DNA of 64,000 nt from Brachypodium distachyon (GCF_000005505.3 NC_016135.3:11006613-11070612); one strand, 5' to 3'. Shown: positions 1 to 11,877, counted from the first letter of the stretch. The notes: generated from the letters alone by a model not told the origin. Translations and numbers: made by a program.

Positions 1-29
1 GTTTACCCATTGCTCACCGTCCACTGGTT

Positions 30-557
30 ATGAGCCATCGGATCTGGTCCACCCCAACGCCTCAGATTAACCCGGAGAACTCCAGAGCGAACGGAAAAAA
101 AAATCTGTCGAAACAACCCGCATCACCGCACGCACGCCCTCTGGCTGTCTCTTCCTCCAACCACCGCTGGTCGCTGCGATCCGCACGCCGCCCACCAACC
201 GCCGGCCGCACGCGCGCCCGTCTCTTCATTCGTCTGCCGCCGGTCACCCACCCACCGCATGCCCCGCTCGCAGATCGAGGGACGCCGCCACCACCGCTGC
301 CCCTCTTTGCGCATCGCCGCCTCGCCCGTAGATGGAGGGGCGCCGCCGCTGCTCCCTCCGACCGTCGCCTCTCTTCCAGCACAGCTTGTGACGGACTCAC
401 CCGCAGATGGAGGAACGCGGCCACCGCTGCCCCCTCCGACCAGCGCCTCTACTTTGGCACGACTTGCGGGGTGGCTCTAAAGGCAAGGAAGATGGGAAAT
501 TGGGAGGCCATGAGAGCAGGAGAAATTCCTGGGGCTTCAAACATAAAAGCAGATTAA
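30..557 (+). other. GC-rich open stretch with imperfect internal repeats, coding status doubtful
   Basis: A 175-codon open frame runs through a GC-rich, C-biased segment. Inside it a unit of roughly 70 to 100 bases recurs, with the words 'gcagatggagg' or 'gcagatcgaggg' followed by 'ccaccgctgcccc'. The translation is rich in Arg, Ala, Pro and Ser, shows no domain I recognise, and the opposite strand is open too, as expected of GC-rich repeats. It may be an untranslated leader or captured gene fragment inside the Helitron-like element proposed for the left edge. I do not claim a protein. Confidence 0.25.
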
Positions 558-1343
558 AACATCATCAAATCCCAACCAGTCAGGTGAGACCTTGTGGTTG
601 GGGGCACGAAGAATCTGAATAGAATTCTCGCATGCTGAACAAGGAGCTGCATCGGACCTTATACAGTTAATCATTTGTGAGGTAGATTGGGCTGATGTGT
701 GTGGCATTAATTATATGAATGAACTTCAGGTATTGCTGCTTAATTTTATGAGTTTGCATTGGCAACTTTTACGGGATCATGCATGCGTACTTCACTTTCT
801 GCTGTTGTAGACTGATACATCAATGGCTCTGGAAGCTAAACCATGAAGAGGTGGGAATTTGATATTGTCGATCAAGCTTCATCTTTAATCTCTTCTTGTT
901 TCTCAGGAAATCACTCTGAGAGTCAGATCTCACAAGACTACTTTAACAATACCTCTCCTAAAGGTAAAACTGTTGCTCATATGCCTTCTTCTTGCCTGCA
1001 AGTACAACCTATTTATATGCTTTGCTTTACAGGATGTATTTTATGATGCTCCAAATGACTTGTTAACACCCAAATAGGACAGCCAGAGTGTACAGAGCGA
1101 TGATGCATGATGACTCTAGAGGTTCAATGTGTTTAACTATTTTTAATTTTTTAATTTTCTGGGTGCAGCAATTCAGATTTTTTTATCGATTACCCAGTGA
1201 TGGTATGCTTGCTCTCCAATTTCGCAGAACTGGAGTTAGATTAGTCTGTAGTCCATCTTCTTTAAACAGTAGAATTTGTACGCTTATATTTTGTTGTTCC
1301 TTAACTTTATAGTTTAGATATAATTTCTGACTTTTGTTACTTG

Positions 1344-1793
1344 GAGAGCGTGAGGGTGCATATGGCAAATGCACTTGAAAATGCCACTGATGATGGATTA
1401 AATGTATCTGTTGGCTGGAGGGCCATAGGGATCACAAATCAGAGGGAGACCACGGTTATGTACATATGTGAAGAAAATCCACGGGCCTTCTGCTGTACAA
1501 GCTCCATTTGCAGGTCTTATTTTTTCCATCTTCCATTTTCTGTTAACGTAGTAGTATTATGTATTGCTTTTTATCAGGCTTGATGCTTTGCCTCTTTAGG
1601 AGATTGGAAGATAAGATGGTGGGTGGTAGAACACACTTTGTGGAGACATGTGGATTACCAATCAGTACCTATTTCATTGCTCTGAAGCTATTGTGGTTGA
1701 TGAAAAATGTTGGTGCTATCAAAGTATGCAGTTCAGGCTGGTGATTAATTATTTTGCACGATTGACACCTGCCTGATATGGAATCTTTAGGTC
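1344..1793 (+). pseudogene. Glycerol kinase gene fragments (decayed, intron-containing)
   Basis: Two pieces match the FGGY family enzyme glycerol kinase, which phosphorylates glycerol to glycerol-3-phosphate in the cytosol. The first, from 1344, reads ESVRVHMANALENAT and then RAIGITNQRETTVM, the conserved ATP-binding segment of the N-terminal domain. The usual STGLPLYNAIVW segment follows only in another frame, around 1480-1515. The second piece starts after an acceptor at 1599 and reads GGRTHFVETCGLPISTYF, then ALKLLWLMKNV. It is followed, in a shifted frame and after an in-frame TAA, by LFCTIDTCLIWNL near 1750-1790. Frameshifts, the stop and missing upstream and downstream exons make this a pseudogene. 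Intron-like sequence remains between the pieces, so it is a genomic, not cDNA, copy. The Helitron-like end at 2672 suggests transposon capture. Confidence 0.8.
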
Positions 1794-2627
1794 ATAAAAT
1801 TTTCTGGAATTCCTATCAAAATTAAAGCCTTTCGGGAGATAATTCCTAACTTGGTTTGCTCCAAATTCTTTTCTTTACCCGAATATAGTAATTTGCAGCA
1901 TTGGTTCACATTTGATTACAAAAATCTGCATCTTTGTGTAGTATCTTTTGTACCTTAAGGACAGGGAGAAAAACTGTATGTGTTTTGAAGATTAAATACC
2001 CATTCAGGGTGAAGGATCCAATCTTGGCATTTTTCCTAAAGAGGAAATTAATTCCTTTGTTGGTTTCTCGAGCTTTTCAGTTCAGACAATTTTGAAAATT
2101 TGTTCTTCCAGACTCAATTAGTGAGTCTGTGAGTTTTAGTTATCTAAATAGACCGGTCTAATGTATTTCATTTATTGATGTCTACATGTATCGTGTTTTG
2201 CAAAGTTGCGCTGCGTGGGCAGCAACGTGAACATGGCGAGACAAATCTTTGTGTAGATTTCCCTAAAACAATAATCTTTAAAAAAAATTGCGCACAATAA
2301 AAAATCATCTTTATGCAAGATTTGATTTTAGTTAAATGGAATCGTTTGTGGTGGCCAGAGAAGCATGGTGCATAGTGAGTTACTCGAAGCCCACGAGTGA
2401 AACTATACACTGTCATTCTGTTTATGGATGTTCATTGTTGTATCAAAACACGCTTCAAACAAAATCTGGATAGTTTGTTGTACAATTTAGTGGTGATGTT
2501 TGCACTACATGTTTCTACATGATGACAAAATGGAATGGTTTGTCAACTACGTTTTGAAAATAAAAAATGTTGCCACTCGATGGACATGTGTAACATATAT
2601 TTCGCAATTGACAGTAGCGTGAATCGT

Positions 2628-2672
2628 TGGAATATTTGTGTGTCCGTTGCAACGCACAGGCACTCAGCTAGT
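2628..2672 (+). mobile_element. Helitron-like 3' terminus (hairpin plus CTAGT)
   Basis: A short palindrome, with arms TGTG/CACA around the core CGTTGCAACG, is followed about ten bases later by CTAG and then T at 2668-2672. Helitrons end in CTRR, insert before a T, and carry a GC-rich hairpin 10 to 12 bases inside the 3' end. Many grass Helitrons share the 'cgttgcaacg' hairpin core. The matching 5' TC end was not found and may lie left of the window. The inferred element would carry the glycerol kinase fragments at 1344-1793. Confidence 0.6.
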
Positions 2673-3971
2673 ATAAGGTAATTGGGCAGATTTTATATCG
2701 CACAACTAGCAAGCTAGATTGATATGACCTGGAGTATATCTGAACCTGGTTGGCCTAACTTGATCTTAAGGTTAGGGGGCTTAGCCTAAGTGAGCCCATG
2801 TCCAAGAAAACTACCTGACTTGTCGGGTAAAATACTAAGTTTGCAAGGATTTAAAAGCTCACACATTATCAAGAGAGAAATACTGTATGGGTTCTTTCAA
2901 GCAAGCTCAACTAATATACAGGGTATAGGTGTGTTTTGTTTCAACCCAAGCCAATCCCAGCAAAAAGTTGACTAGCCAACATTTTGTCTAAGGTTTTAGT
3001 TATCCATGTTTGGACAACGTTGGCAAGAAAAATGAACTAGCATTGGCTAAGGAGTAGGGGTGGACATATTAACCGAGAACCGGTTTACCAAACCGAAAGA
3101 ACCAAGACCCATGACTGAGACTGAATCCGGATAGACCGAAACCGAAAAATTTGGTCCTAAATTCAGTTAGCAATATAAAAAGAAGATTTATCTCGGTAAA
3201 TTTGGGTTTCACCCTCAGTTAACCAAATACACCGAAAAACAGTTTCTTAGATATGCCCAGCTTTCTCCACTACAACGAGGCTCAAAATCTCCTCCTGAGT
3301 CCAACTACCAGGCTCATACCAATACGTCTTCTCCCATACGCCACGTCACCCTCCACTAGACCCTGACCAGGCAACCACGACCCAACCTGAACCCTAGCCG
3401 CTGGTGCGCCGTATAGCAACTGTCTGCCGTACAACAAAAAATGGTTCCCAGTATTTCGAGGAACCAATAGGTCACGATTTCAGAGAGCCGATTTTTTTTT
3501 AAAACCCGAGGAACTGAATGCCCAGGCCTACCAAGGAGCATGGCATGCCAAAATATTGGCTACCATCCAAGCAGGTGCCAAAATTTTGGCCATGGCCAAA
3601 AAATTGGCACGGTTGGTTTTCGTAACCATCCAAACATACAATATAAACCAAACAAATTTGGTTTGTACAAAAAAATGTTGCCAAAATGGCTCTCTAGTGG
3701 CATTTCACTTTCTTCCGGACACACCAAGTGGCTTAGGTGCACAATGTGAGCTAGGTTCCTAATTAACCATTTAAAAGACCATGATAAATTCTAGTTTTTT
3801 TTATAACATTCACAGAGTACGCATGTGCAATAAAATTTCAGATCAAAATTGGATTGACACAGTAAGTAGAAGTTCAGCAATGAATAGTACAGGTTTAAAT
3901 AAACAGTGTTTTGATGTTATTTATTTTTGTTCCTTGATGTGTCTATTAATTTTTTACCTGAAACTATATTG
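2673..3971. other. Non-coding stretch; old repeat-like sequence
   Basis: No gene is recognisable here. Positions 3060-3250 are rich in short direct and inverted words such as 'aaccgaaa' and 'accggttt', the look of an old non-autonomous transposon. Positions 3535-3700 hold inverted copies of 'gccaaaattttggc' type words and could be another MITE relic. I could not define ends or target duplications for either. Confidence 0.4.
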
Positions 3972-4176
3972 CTCCCTCCGTCCGTATTTACCAGGCATGA
4001 AATTTGCTGGCTCGGGTACCAAGGCAACATGTGGCTGTGTTGATTGTCTGCATGCCAGCCTATCTCCCATTTCTTTGGTCGTGGGCGGCCTGATGTGGGT
4101 CCAGTTGAAGAATGCGCCTGCTATTACCAGACAACGTGCAGGAAAAAATGCGCCTGCTAATGGTGGACAGAGGGAG
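3972..4176. mobile_element. Stowaway-like MITE
   Basis: The left end reads CTCCCTCCGTCC and the right end reads ACAGAGGGAG, an imperfect inverted pair of the Tc1/mariner-type Stowaway termini common in grasses. A TA follows the right end directly. The 205-base length and lack of coding capacity fit a MITE. It lies about 300 bases downstream of the last proposed RMI1 exon. Confidence 0.6.
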
Positions 4177-4478
4177 TATATACTAGATGTATAGATGTAT
4201 GTTGTATGAATGTGTCAAACATGTTCATAGAATTCCTTTACTTTTTGAATGGTGAACTAGAAACTTAGTGCATGAGTGCATCTAAACCCCTTATGGGAAA
4301 TACAAGACACTCAGACATTACCTCCCATCGAAACTGCAAAACTGTTCCGCAAAAGTCTCAACGAGGTTTATTTAATCACATTTTCTATTTCTATCTGCTC
4401 CCACATACGGGCATACCAATGTTAATTGTTAATTGAAAGGCCCCAGTTTCTCCTGGGTATAAGTCAGATTATATGGGC
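4177..4478. other. Intergenic or 3' untranslated sequence downstream of RMI1
   Basis: This AT-rich stretch between a MITE and the RMI1 stop may hold the gene's 3' untranslated region. A minus-strand 'gtgggagcag' near 4400 could act as a splice acceptor, so an extra terminal exon cannot be excluded. No other feature is visible. Confidence 0.35.
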
Positions 4479-7400
4479 TTATAGGCATAGTACAGACCTA
4501 ATACGATTTGCGTAGTGCCCCTAGGAAGAAAAGAACATATCCAAGGCAAAAGTATTAACGAAAATATGTGTAGGAGTTTTAGTAAAGAACCAACCTCAAA
4601 CTTCACCAAATATTGCTGGAACCCAATCATAATTTGTTTCAAAGCAATGGCTGATGCTGAGCTTGCGTCAAGAAGAGTAACCGTAGCCTCCTCAGAGGTG
4701 TAACCAGTTATGTTCTCTAAAATCTGTGTAATGTGACACGGTAAGGTCACAATCCTGAGTAAACATACTAGGACATTACTAATAAAACAGATGTACTCAC
4801 AGCACTGTCAACAAGGGCCTCTGAAATATGACTTCCATCCTCTATGAAAACAATAAGCTCATATTCTTTGCATTGCTTATATTGAAATCGTTTGACAGAA
4901 GTGATGAAACCCTGTAGCAGTTATGTCACTAATCATTTAAACAATTTGAAAAAATAAAAAATAAAAATATACATGTAAGAAAGTAATCTAGCACTATTGA
5001 ATCATCCAAACATATTTTAATTGAACTGGAAAGATGGAATGGAGGCAGTTTTATGTAAAAAAAAACTGTTGATGGAAGGGATGAAACGATAGCTAAGTCA
5101 CACAGAAAGGTTTTAAGAAGCAAATGAACCTTTATTTTTCCTCGAATATATGGTCTTGTGTCCTGTTCTATGAGCCAATCTGACATCATGTTGAAAGCGT
5201 ATGTAAAAGGCTTCTCATTTTCACCACTTAAAATGACAGGACGTTCAATCTTGTTATCAACATTTGAAGACCGCGCTGCACCATTACTACTAGTACCAGT
5301 CCCATGTGGCCCTTGTTGGGAACCATTTCCACAAGGAGTAGATGCAGACGGTTCTCCCCTGTTCCGGGTAGATGCAGCACCTCGGTCCTGCATGGTAATT
5401 TCCTGAACGCGTTGCATTTGTTCATGGACACTGTTTGACACAATAGGATGCTCAAGATATCCTTCTGCCAAAGTTGATGTAGTTCTGCTAATGCTCGGTT
5501 GGGGCTCATATCTATAGGTAGCAGGTGCTGAAACTCCTACATCGTTCCTTGTAAGAGAAGTAGATCGGTCCTGCATGCTGAATTCTTGAGAATGCTGATT
5601 TTGTTGGAGAACATTTACTAAAACAGGGGGGTTAATACGCCCTTCTACCATTGTTTCTGTAGTTATACGAACTTGAGAGATATTACCTGTGAATTGCATG
5701 GCAATGAAGCATGAATAAATCATATGATTGAACTTGGAAGGTTAAAATATTAACAATCAAAAACTGAAATATCGGGCTCTGTGCTTGATGAAACAACTTT
5801 AGCAGAGTATGGTGTGCCACACAAATTAACATAATTTCGCAGGAAAACATCTTCTCAACAGCAGGAGGGCCTCTGAGAAAGTGTGGTAAGGCAACAGTGG
5901 TCATGAACAAAATATTGGCAACAAAGCAGCCAAGCAATTATAGCTAGCCCATATTATCTGAATATAATGGAGGATGACAACAGATACTGAGCTCATTAAG
6001 TCACTTGATTCAACGCTTGTGAGTACACAAATATAAAGTATCCTTCTGCAACATAGCTTCAACAATGATAAAACAAGGTAATAAATTGCAGGTAAAATGC
6101 TCATAAATGAAGATGATGATGGAGACAACTGTGTTGAGGTGCATGTTGCTAGCAAAACAGATACTATCATACTAGTTGTTGCAATTAGTTGCCTCTATAA
6201 TCTGGAACTGGTAGTACCTAATCCTGCTGTTGTATTAGAGGGGTTTACTGTTCTTGGCACTGATACCCCTTGCTCGCTACCATTTGTAATGCTGATATTA
6301 CATCGCCAGGCAGCTTGGGTGGCTCTGGTGGACAAAAGTAATCCACCTTGCTTCCTGCAGCATGAACAGGTGAAAATATATGTGGAATATAAAACTGTAA
6401 ATATCAATACATGAAGAAGATGTGCACATTAAATAGCAAAACGGCAAAAAAAATGGCATGTGGCTGACTGGATAGTTATAAACATTTACTCAGTTTACAA
6501 CCTTGGAAGTTACAATACAAGATAAATGAAAGAACATGAGGTGCTGCCTACAAAAAAGATGGTGTGACTCTTGCCAACTAAGAAGAGATGCAGCCACAGA
6601 TTCTAAACAGAAGTGTGTGCACTTTAAATGATCTAATTCCATCCATCTATTTGGACACTTGCAGAAATAACAGTTTCTTGCTTAATATCCAGTGTGAAGC
6701 AATAAACTTTGCAACGAAAATGTCATTCGTAAAACCTGTTGGGTTCACTAATGGACAATTCATACCTTTTGCCACGAGGTGGTTTATTAACTTCAGAAAC
6801 AAGTCTGTCACGTGCTGCTTCCAATTCATCAACTACCCCACCAAGAATCTCAATAACCTCAGGGACTAGCATAAGAAGTCCCCTCCTTATGTGTACATTC
6901 CTTATAATAATCTGAGATGTGTAAAGAAAGTAATGAGCTATTGATATGTGATACAAAATTAGGTAAGGGAAAAAATGTCTTATAGTCTCATGCTGCATTT
7001 GCATTAAATTTGCTTGATATGTTGTTCACCATCATATTATTCACATATATGGTACCCATAGACAAAAAAGTGCAGCCACCATTTTGTTCCACAGAATATC
7101 TCAAGAAGAATCATCATTGAGAGAAAGTTGGTAGGAAAATGAAAAAAATGGTGACGACCTGAGAAGGCCCAGCTTCTGAATTGCGTTCCATGTTTACTTC
7201 ACTACAACCAGTTCTTTGACAGCACTGACCAACACTTAAGCAATATGCACCACTACATTTATGTTCCCCAAGCAAACTACTTCTAAAATCGGTGCCCTCA
7301 AGTCCTGCCAGATGGTATCACTGAAGCAGCGAAACAAACTTATTGATTGCATGTGGGGTATCTGGTCATATTTTTTTCACAGCTATACAATTCCAGTGTG

Positions 7401-9945
7401 GACATTCGTGTTACAGTCCAGATGTAAGTTTAAATGTTTAATAGCCTGCTGAGATGGTTATTACATATTACTGCACATATTAGTTATTTAGACCAATCAT
7501 AACAGGAGTGATGAACACACTCAACTGCAGAAAAACTAGATATATGAATTCATTTAATATGACACGGCACATATAAGTCAAAATGGTACCTAGAACGTAG
7601 GTACCACCATTGGTAGTTATTTCAATCTCTATCTCTAATCTTATCTCTTTTCTAAATAATTTTGTATCTTTATCTGGTTACTGCCTAATACTATTGGCAT
7701 GCACATAATAAGTATGTGAAGAGTTATTGCCATGTCAAATGAAACTGACCATATTTAAGTACATTCCGTGGAAAGGCGTGACTTAAATATAAGCTAAGAC
7801 AAGAACATAGTACATCCCAAAGGGTAATAAAACCCTTTCAGAAAGAGAACAGAGCAAAACATGACCTTAAAACCAGCAGGAGTGAGAACTTCCAGGTCTT
7901 TGATAGGCCTGTACTCCATTCCATATATGCGTTGGCTGCCATCTGTCATTGATAATTTTAAACATCTTTTGGGCCCAGCATTAGCACCATGATATCTTTC
8001 CCTTAGAGGAGCTGATATGTTGACAATTTCATCAACCTACAGGACACAGAGGTTGTTAGCTGGTTTCCTCACGGGAGAAAAGGAGCAAAACAAATCATAA
8101 ACACGTTATCTGAATGAAAAGAAAAATGGAAACAAAAGCACACTTAGCATACATTTACAAAATCCAAACGGATAAGTTTACAAAATGGAGAACCAAGAAT
8201 TGGGACATAAATATGCACATACACAAAATCTTTCTCTGCTCCCGATTAATACAGCCCCCTTATTTTGACACCATTTTGTTATACATAATTGAACATAGGA
8301 TCACATAACGAGCAAGGAAAGAGAAGAATCAGTCCTACTTTCTTGAAAATGCATGTAATTGTGCTAACAATATAAACTGGAGTAGATAGCATAGATGAAC
8401 TGAAATGCATAACCTGCAACTTATTACTAGTACAACAAAAGAACATCATCAACAATATTCACCCTTCTATGTAACCTGCAGTCACATTCAAGCATAAAAA
8501 AACAATGATTCCATCCAAGAAATTGTGCAATTGTGGTATACTTGAAGTAGAAGTTTTAGGTTCCAATTTGAGATTTGAACACACTATTTCAGACAAATCT
8601 TGAACCACCGACTTTTGAGAATGTAACAGCATTATGTTCAAGCATGAAGGTGAAGGAAAATTGCAGAATAGCTGTCACCAATCTGAAGCATACAGAAGGC
8701 AACCCAACATTCCATACATTGCATAACTATGCTGCACAAGGAGGGGCACCAAAGCCATACTGATATCCCAACTCAAGTAAGAAAAGCAAAACCAATCGTT
8801 CACATGTTCAATTATAAGGAGTCTATAACCTGCAGCACAAATGGCCCATCGAGGATAGCAGCGTTCATTGATCTAATACCCTGTGGGAGCACACCAGCAC
8901 CGCAGGCATTCATGTCGGCAAAGAGGAACTGCTCAAAGCACCGTCTGGCCAGCACTTCTGTGCCGCTGGAACCGTTGAACTCGGGAATCTCTGTGGCGCA
9001 CAGTTCCAGCCACTCAGGCCGCACACGCAGCCCAAGCCGCCGCAGGAACGCATCCACCGGACGCAGCCGCGCACTCAGTGCAGACGGCGGGGTCGAGGCC
9101 GTGAGTGGGGTCGGAGTTGGGGTCCAGGCTGGGGGTGGAGTTGGAGTTGCGGTTCGACCCCGAAGAGCAGGAGCAGCACCGGACGGTGGAGTTGGTGTTG
9201 GCGTTCGGGCCATAGGAGAGAACGCCGGCGCGGAAGGTGGGGTTGGCGTTGGTGTTCGGCCCAGAGGAGCGGACGGGGGAGCGAGAGGTGGGGTTGGTGT
9301 TGGGGTTGGGAACGGAGGAGCGGCTGGGGTTGGGGTTGGGGTTCTGAACGGAGGAGCGGATGCAGGCGGGGTTGGGGTTTGGAACGGAGGAGCGGATGCC
9401 GGAGCTGGAGCTGGAGGCGGGGTTGGGGTTGGGGTTCGGAACGGAGGTGCGGGTGCCGGAGCTGGAGCTGGAGGCGGGGTTGGGGTTGGGGTTCGGAACG
9501 GAGGTGCGGGTGCCGGAGCTGGAGCTGGAGGCGGGGTTGGGGTTGGGGTTCGGAACGGAGGAGCCGATGCGGGAACGGGAGCTGAAGGTGAAGTTCGGCC
9601 CGGAGGATGTTGAGGTGGAACCGGAGCCGGTGGGGAGAGGTCGTCGGGGACGTCGACGAAGGTGTCCTCCACGTCGGAGTCCTGCATCTCGTAGGCGACG
9701 TCTACGAAGGGGTAGTCCTCGTCCGGGTCCTCGATCTCATCGACCTCCTCCTCGTCATCGGAGATCTCGACGGGAGGGGAGGGGGGTGCCGAGGACGGCA
9801 ATGGGTAGGGAACCTGGCTAGGGTTTTGAGACGACGGCCGGTCGACGCTTCCGCCGCCGCCAGTCGCAGCGGAGACGGAGGCGATAGTGGCCCCGTCGTC
9901 TTCTTCGTCGGAGTCGGAGGAGATGACTAGGTTTCGGCGCCTCAT
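4479..9945 (-). CDS. RMI1: RecQ-mediated genome instability protein 1 (RMI1), eight exons
   Basis: RMI1 is the OB-fold scaffold of the nuclear RecQ-TOP3-RMI dissolvasome, which resolves double Holliday junctions and limits crossovers. Exons by high-to-low coordinate: 9945-8830, 8036-7866, 6911-6766, 6354-6218, 5686-5130, 4911-4801, 4723-4595 and tentatively 4520-4479. Every junction has GT-AG ends and the phases agree, giving 802 residues. The start reads MRRRNLVISSDSDEED; an upstream in-frame Met lies in transposon repeats and was not used. Residues 1-290 are acidic then proline-rich. Residues 293-372 are the RMI1 N-terminal domain (FLRRLGLRVRPEWLELC, CFEQFLFADMN, GAGVLPQGI). OB1 follows (VDEIVNISAPLRERY, KRCLKLSMTDG, GMEYRPIKDLEVL, then VHIRRGLLMLVPEVIEILGG, ELEAARDRL, VNKPPRGKR). 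The C-terminal OB domain begins near residue 690 (FTYAFNMMSDW, IRGKIK, GFITSVKRFQYKQ, FIEDGSHISEALVDSA, TGYTSEEATVTLL). The last 13 residues do not resemble other RMI1 C-termini, so exon 8 is uncertain. It is longer than Arabidopsis RMI1 (about 640 residues) because of exon 1. Confidence 0.92.
9397..9560 (-). repeat. In-frame minisatellite encoding proline-rich repeats in RMI1 exon 1
   Basis: Near-identical units of about 63 bases repeat in tandem. In the minus-strand RMI1 frame each gives PPFRTPTPTPPPAPAPAPA with slight changes. Looser copies extend the tract over roughly 9100-9600. The unit length is a multiple of three, so gain or loss of copies keeps the frame. Confidence 0.9.
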
Positions 9946-10066
9946 TTTCGAAGAAGTGGGGAAGGTTTTTTGGGGGGTTTTGGTGGCGGCGGTTTCCCTC
10001 CAAAGTTTTGGAATGGTCGCGCTCGCGCTCGCGCAGGAGGGAGCGTTTGGAACTGAGCCACGCGCA

Positions 10067-10672
10067 GGGTATGAGCGCGGGTATTGGCTCTCTACCCGTA
10101 ACCGTCGTACATAGCCTAACCCGTTACCCGTACTCATATCCGTGACCGGGTAACAACTTCTGCCCATACACGTACCCATCAAGGTAGACGGGTACCCATG
10201 GGTAAAAATACCCGTATAGTTTTTTTATCGCATGGTTATAAATAGCACTATATTTGACATAAACAACAGCACATTTGCTAAAAACAACAACAATTTCTCA
10301 TACGACAGCAACATATGACGCACAAAAAACAGCAGCATTTGAAGCATACAACACATATAGTGAGAGGAGAGATCGACAGAAACGAGGAGCATAGGGAGTT
10401 AGTGTTTTCGTGGCTAGCGAAGCCCAACTAAAGATTCACTCGAAAATAATAAGGCTAGTAAGTGTGGGACTCTAGAGGACCCACTTGTCAACCCATCTTA
10501 CACGGGTACATGGGTAAACGGGTATGGGTACTAACTCCCCATACCCATACCCGTCATACCCGCCGGGTACCACTTTTTCCCCATTTACGTAACCACGGGT
10601 AAAAAATTTGCCCATACCCGTACCCTAATGGGTATTTACCCGCCGGGTAAACGGGTAATGGGTACCCATTGC
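10067..10672. mobile_element. Non-autonomous element with subterminal ACCCGT repeats (hAT-like?)
   Basis: Dense copies of ACCCGT, GGGTAC and TACCCG, in both orientations, fill about 150 bases at each side (10067-10220 and 10500-10672). An AT-rich core without genes lies between. Such subterminal hexamer clusters in inverted arrangement are typical of non-autonomous class II elements, including hATs. A left end at CAGGGTATGAG is possible. I could not match it to an exact right end or to an 8-base duplication, so superfamily and ends are uncertain. It sits only about 120 bases upstream of the RMI1 start. Confidence 0.5.
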
Positions 10673-11805
10673 CATCTGGAACTGGGAGGAGAGAACGGAG
10701 GTCGATGGATTACAATTTACAGGGATGACACGTGGATCCACCGTGTCAGTGTTCGGAGTTTCTTTTTGTTTTTTGAGGGGAGGTTTGGAGTTTAGTTGGG
10801 CAAATGGGCCTGATTCCTGATGGACTTCTAGTTTGGGATGCCAATGCCCCACTTTTACTCTGTTAAAAAAAATGCCCCACTTTGTTGAATATTTGGATAG
10901 AAGATTTAGAATTGAATTAGAAATGGACCTTTCGCGGAAATCTTTGTTTGATCCCTACTTATAGTCTTGTTACTATATAGGCTACGAGGTTGTGTGATTA
11001 TAGCATGGGTGTGGCTGTATCTCGGTCGACTGATTTTTAAGCAAAATGTTTAAATCTTAGTCAACATATCATAGCCGTTGGATTAATATATAGATACCAT
11101 TTCACTCTCACTTTTCATCGTTCATCCCAAATCTTAAAGCACATATCATATCCAATGGCTAAGAAATCGACTTATCTCTAGCTAAAATTTAGACTTAGAT
11201 ATAGCAAAACCGTTATAGTATTGTTGTATTGTGCGCTTGGTTGACTCAGGTTTTAGGTTCTTTCTTTATTTAGTTAGTTAGTTAGAGATGGCTCACCAAG
11301 TCCTGACGTCCTCCTTTGTTCGTTGCTTTAATCTTCTTTCTTCTCTGTGGAGAAATATATCTAGGTTATAGCTTTCCCTAAATGGTTAATTCTATATATG
11401 CCATTATAATTAGCGAGTATTTAAAAATACCGCTGCAGTTCCCATCTTTTGAAAAATGTCACTCTTGTGGCCTATTTTGACCCATTATAGTGTATTTTGT
11501 GAAGAATCTAAATACTTTGTAGTGGTATTTTTCGAAAGATGAAAATGACAGTGGTATGTATCAAATTATTTCCACCACACATAAACATGGAAAACCAAAA
11601 ACAAATGCACTCAAGTGCAATTTCTGCCTCACTTCTTCGTCTCGACTGCTACTTTCGGGACGTCACCGATCTTGCTCCAGTAAGCTGCACAAGGGTTTTT
11701 CTTAGCATCGGAGGATGGAGCTGCAACGAAGGTCGCTCAACTCAAATTTGCGGAATGAAGAAAACAAAGTTATTATTAACATGGAACAGCAAATGGATCA
11801 GCAAA
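10673..11805. other. Intergenic stretch with a possible MITE
   Basis: No gene is visible. Around 10975-11225 two arms form an imperfect inverted repeat: 'gtggctgtatctcggtcgac' on the left against the complement of 'gtcgacttatctc'-like sequence and 'ttagatatagcaaaac' on the right. This looks like a MITE of about 250 bases, but no clean target duplication was found. Confidence 0.35.
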
Positions 11806-11877
11806 GCGTCTGTAGTCCAACGGTTAGGATAATTGCCTTCCAAGCAATAGACCCGGGTTCGACTCCCGGCAGACGCA
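11806..11877 (+). tRNA. tRNA-Gly (anticodon UCC)
   Basis: The sequence folds as a full cloverleaf. The acceptor arms GCGTCTG and CAGACGC pair perfectly, followed by discriminator A. The D stem is GTCC/GGAT and the anticodon stem is ATTGC/GCAAT around loop CTTCCAA, giving anticodon TCC. The T arm is CCGGG-TTCGACT-CCCGG. The A box (around TAGTCCAACGG) and B box (GGTTCGACTCC) are intact and there is no intron. CCA is not encoded, as expected for a nuclear tRNA gene. A T-rich run soon after the 3' end can serve as the RNA polymerase III terminator. Confidence 0.95.

Noticed and set aside
9360..9930. Plus-strand frames of Gly/Glu-rich repeats opposite RMI1
   Set aside because: They are the antisense of the RMI1 proline-rich tract; the minus-strand gene model explains the sequence.
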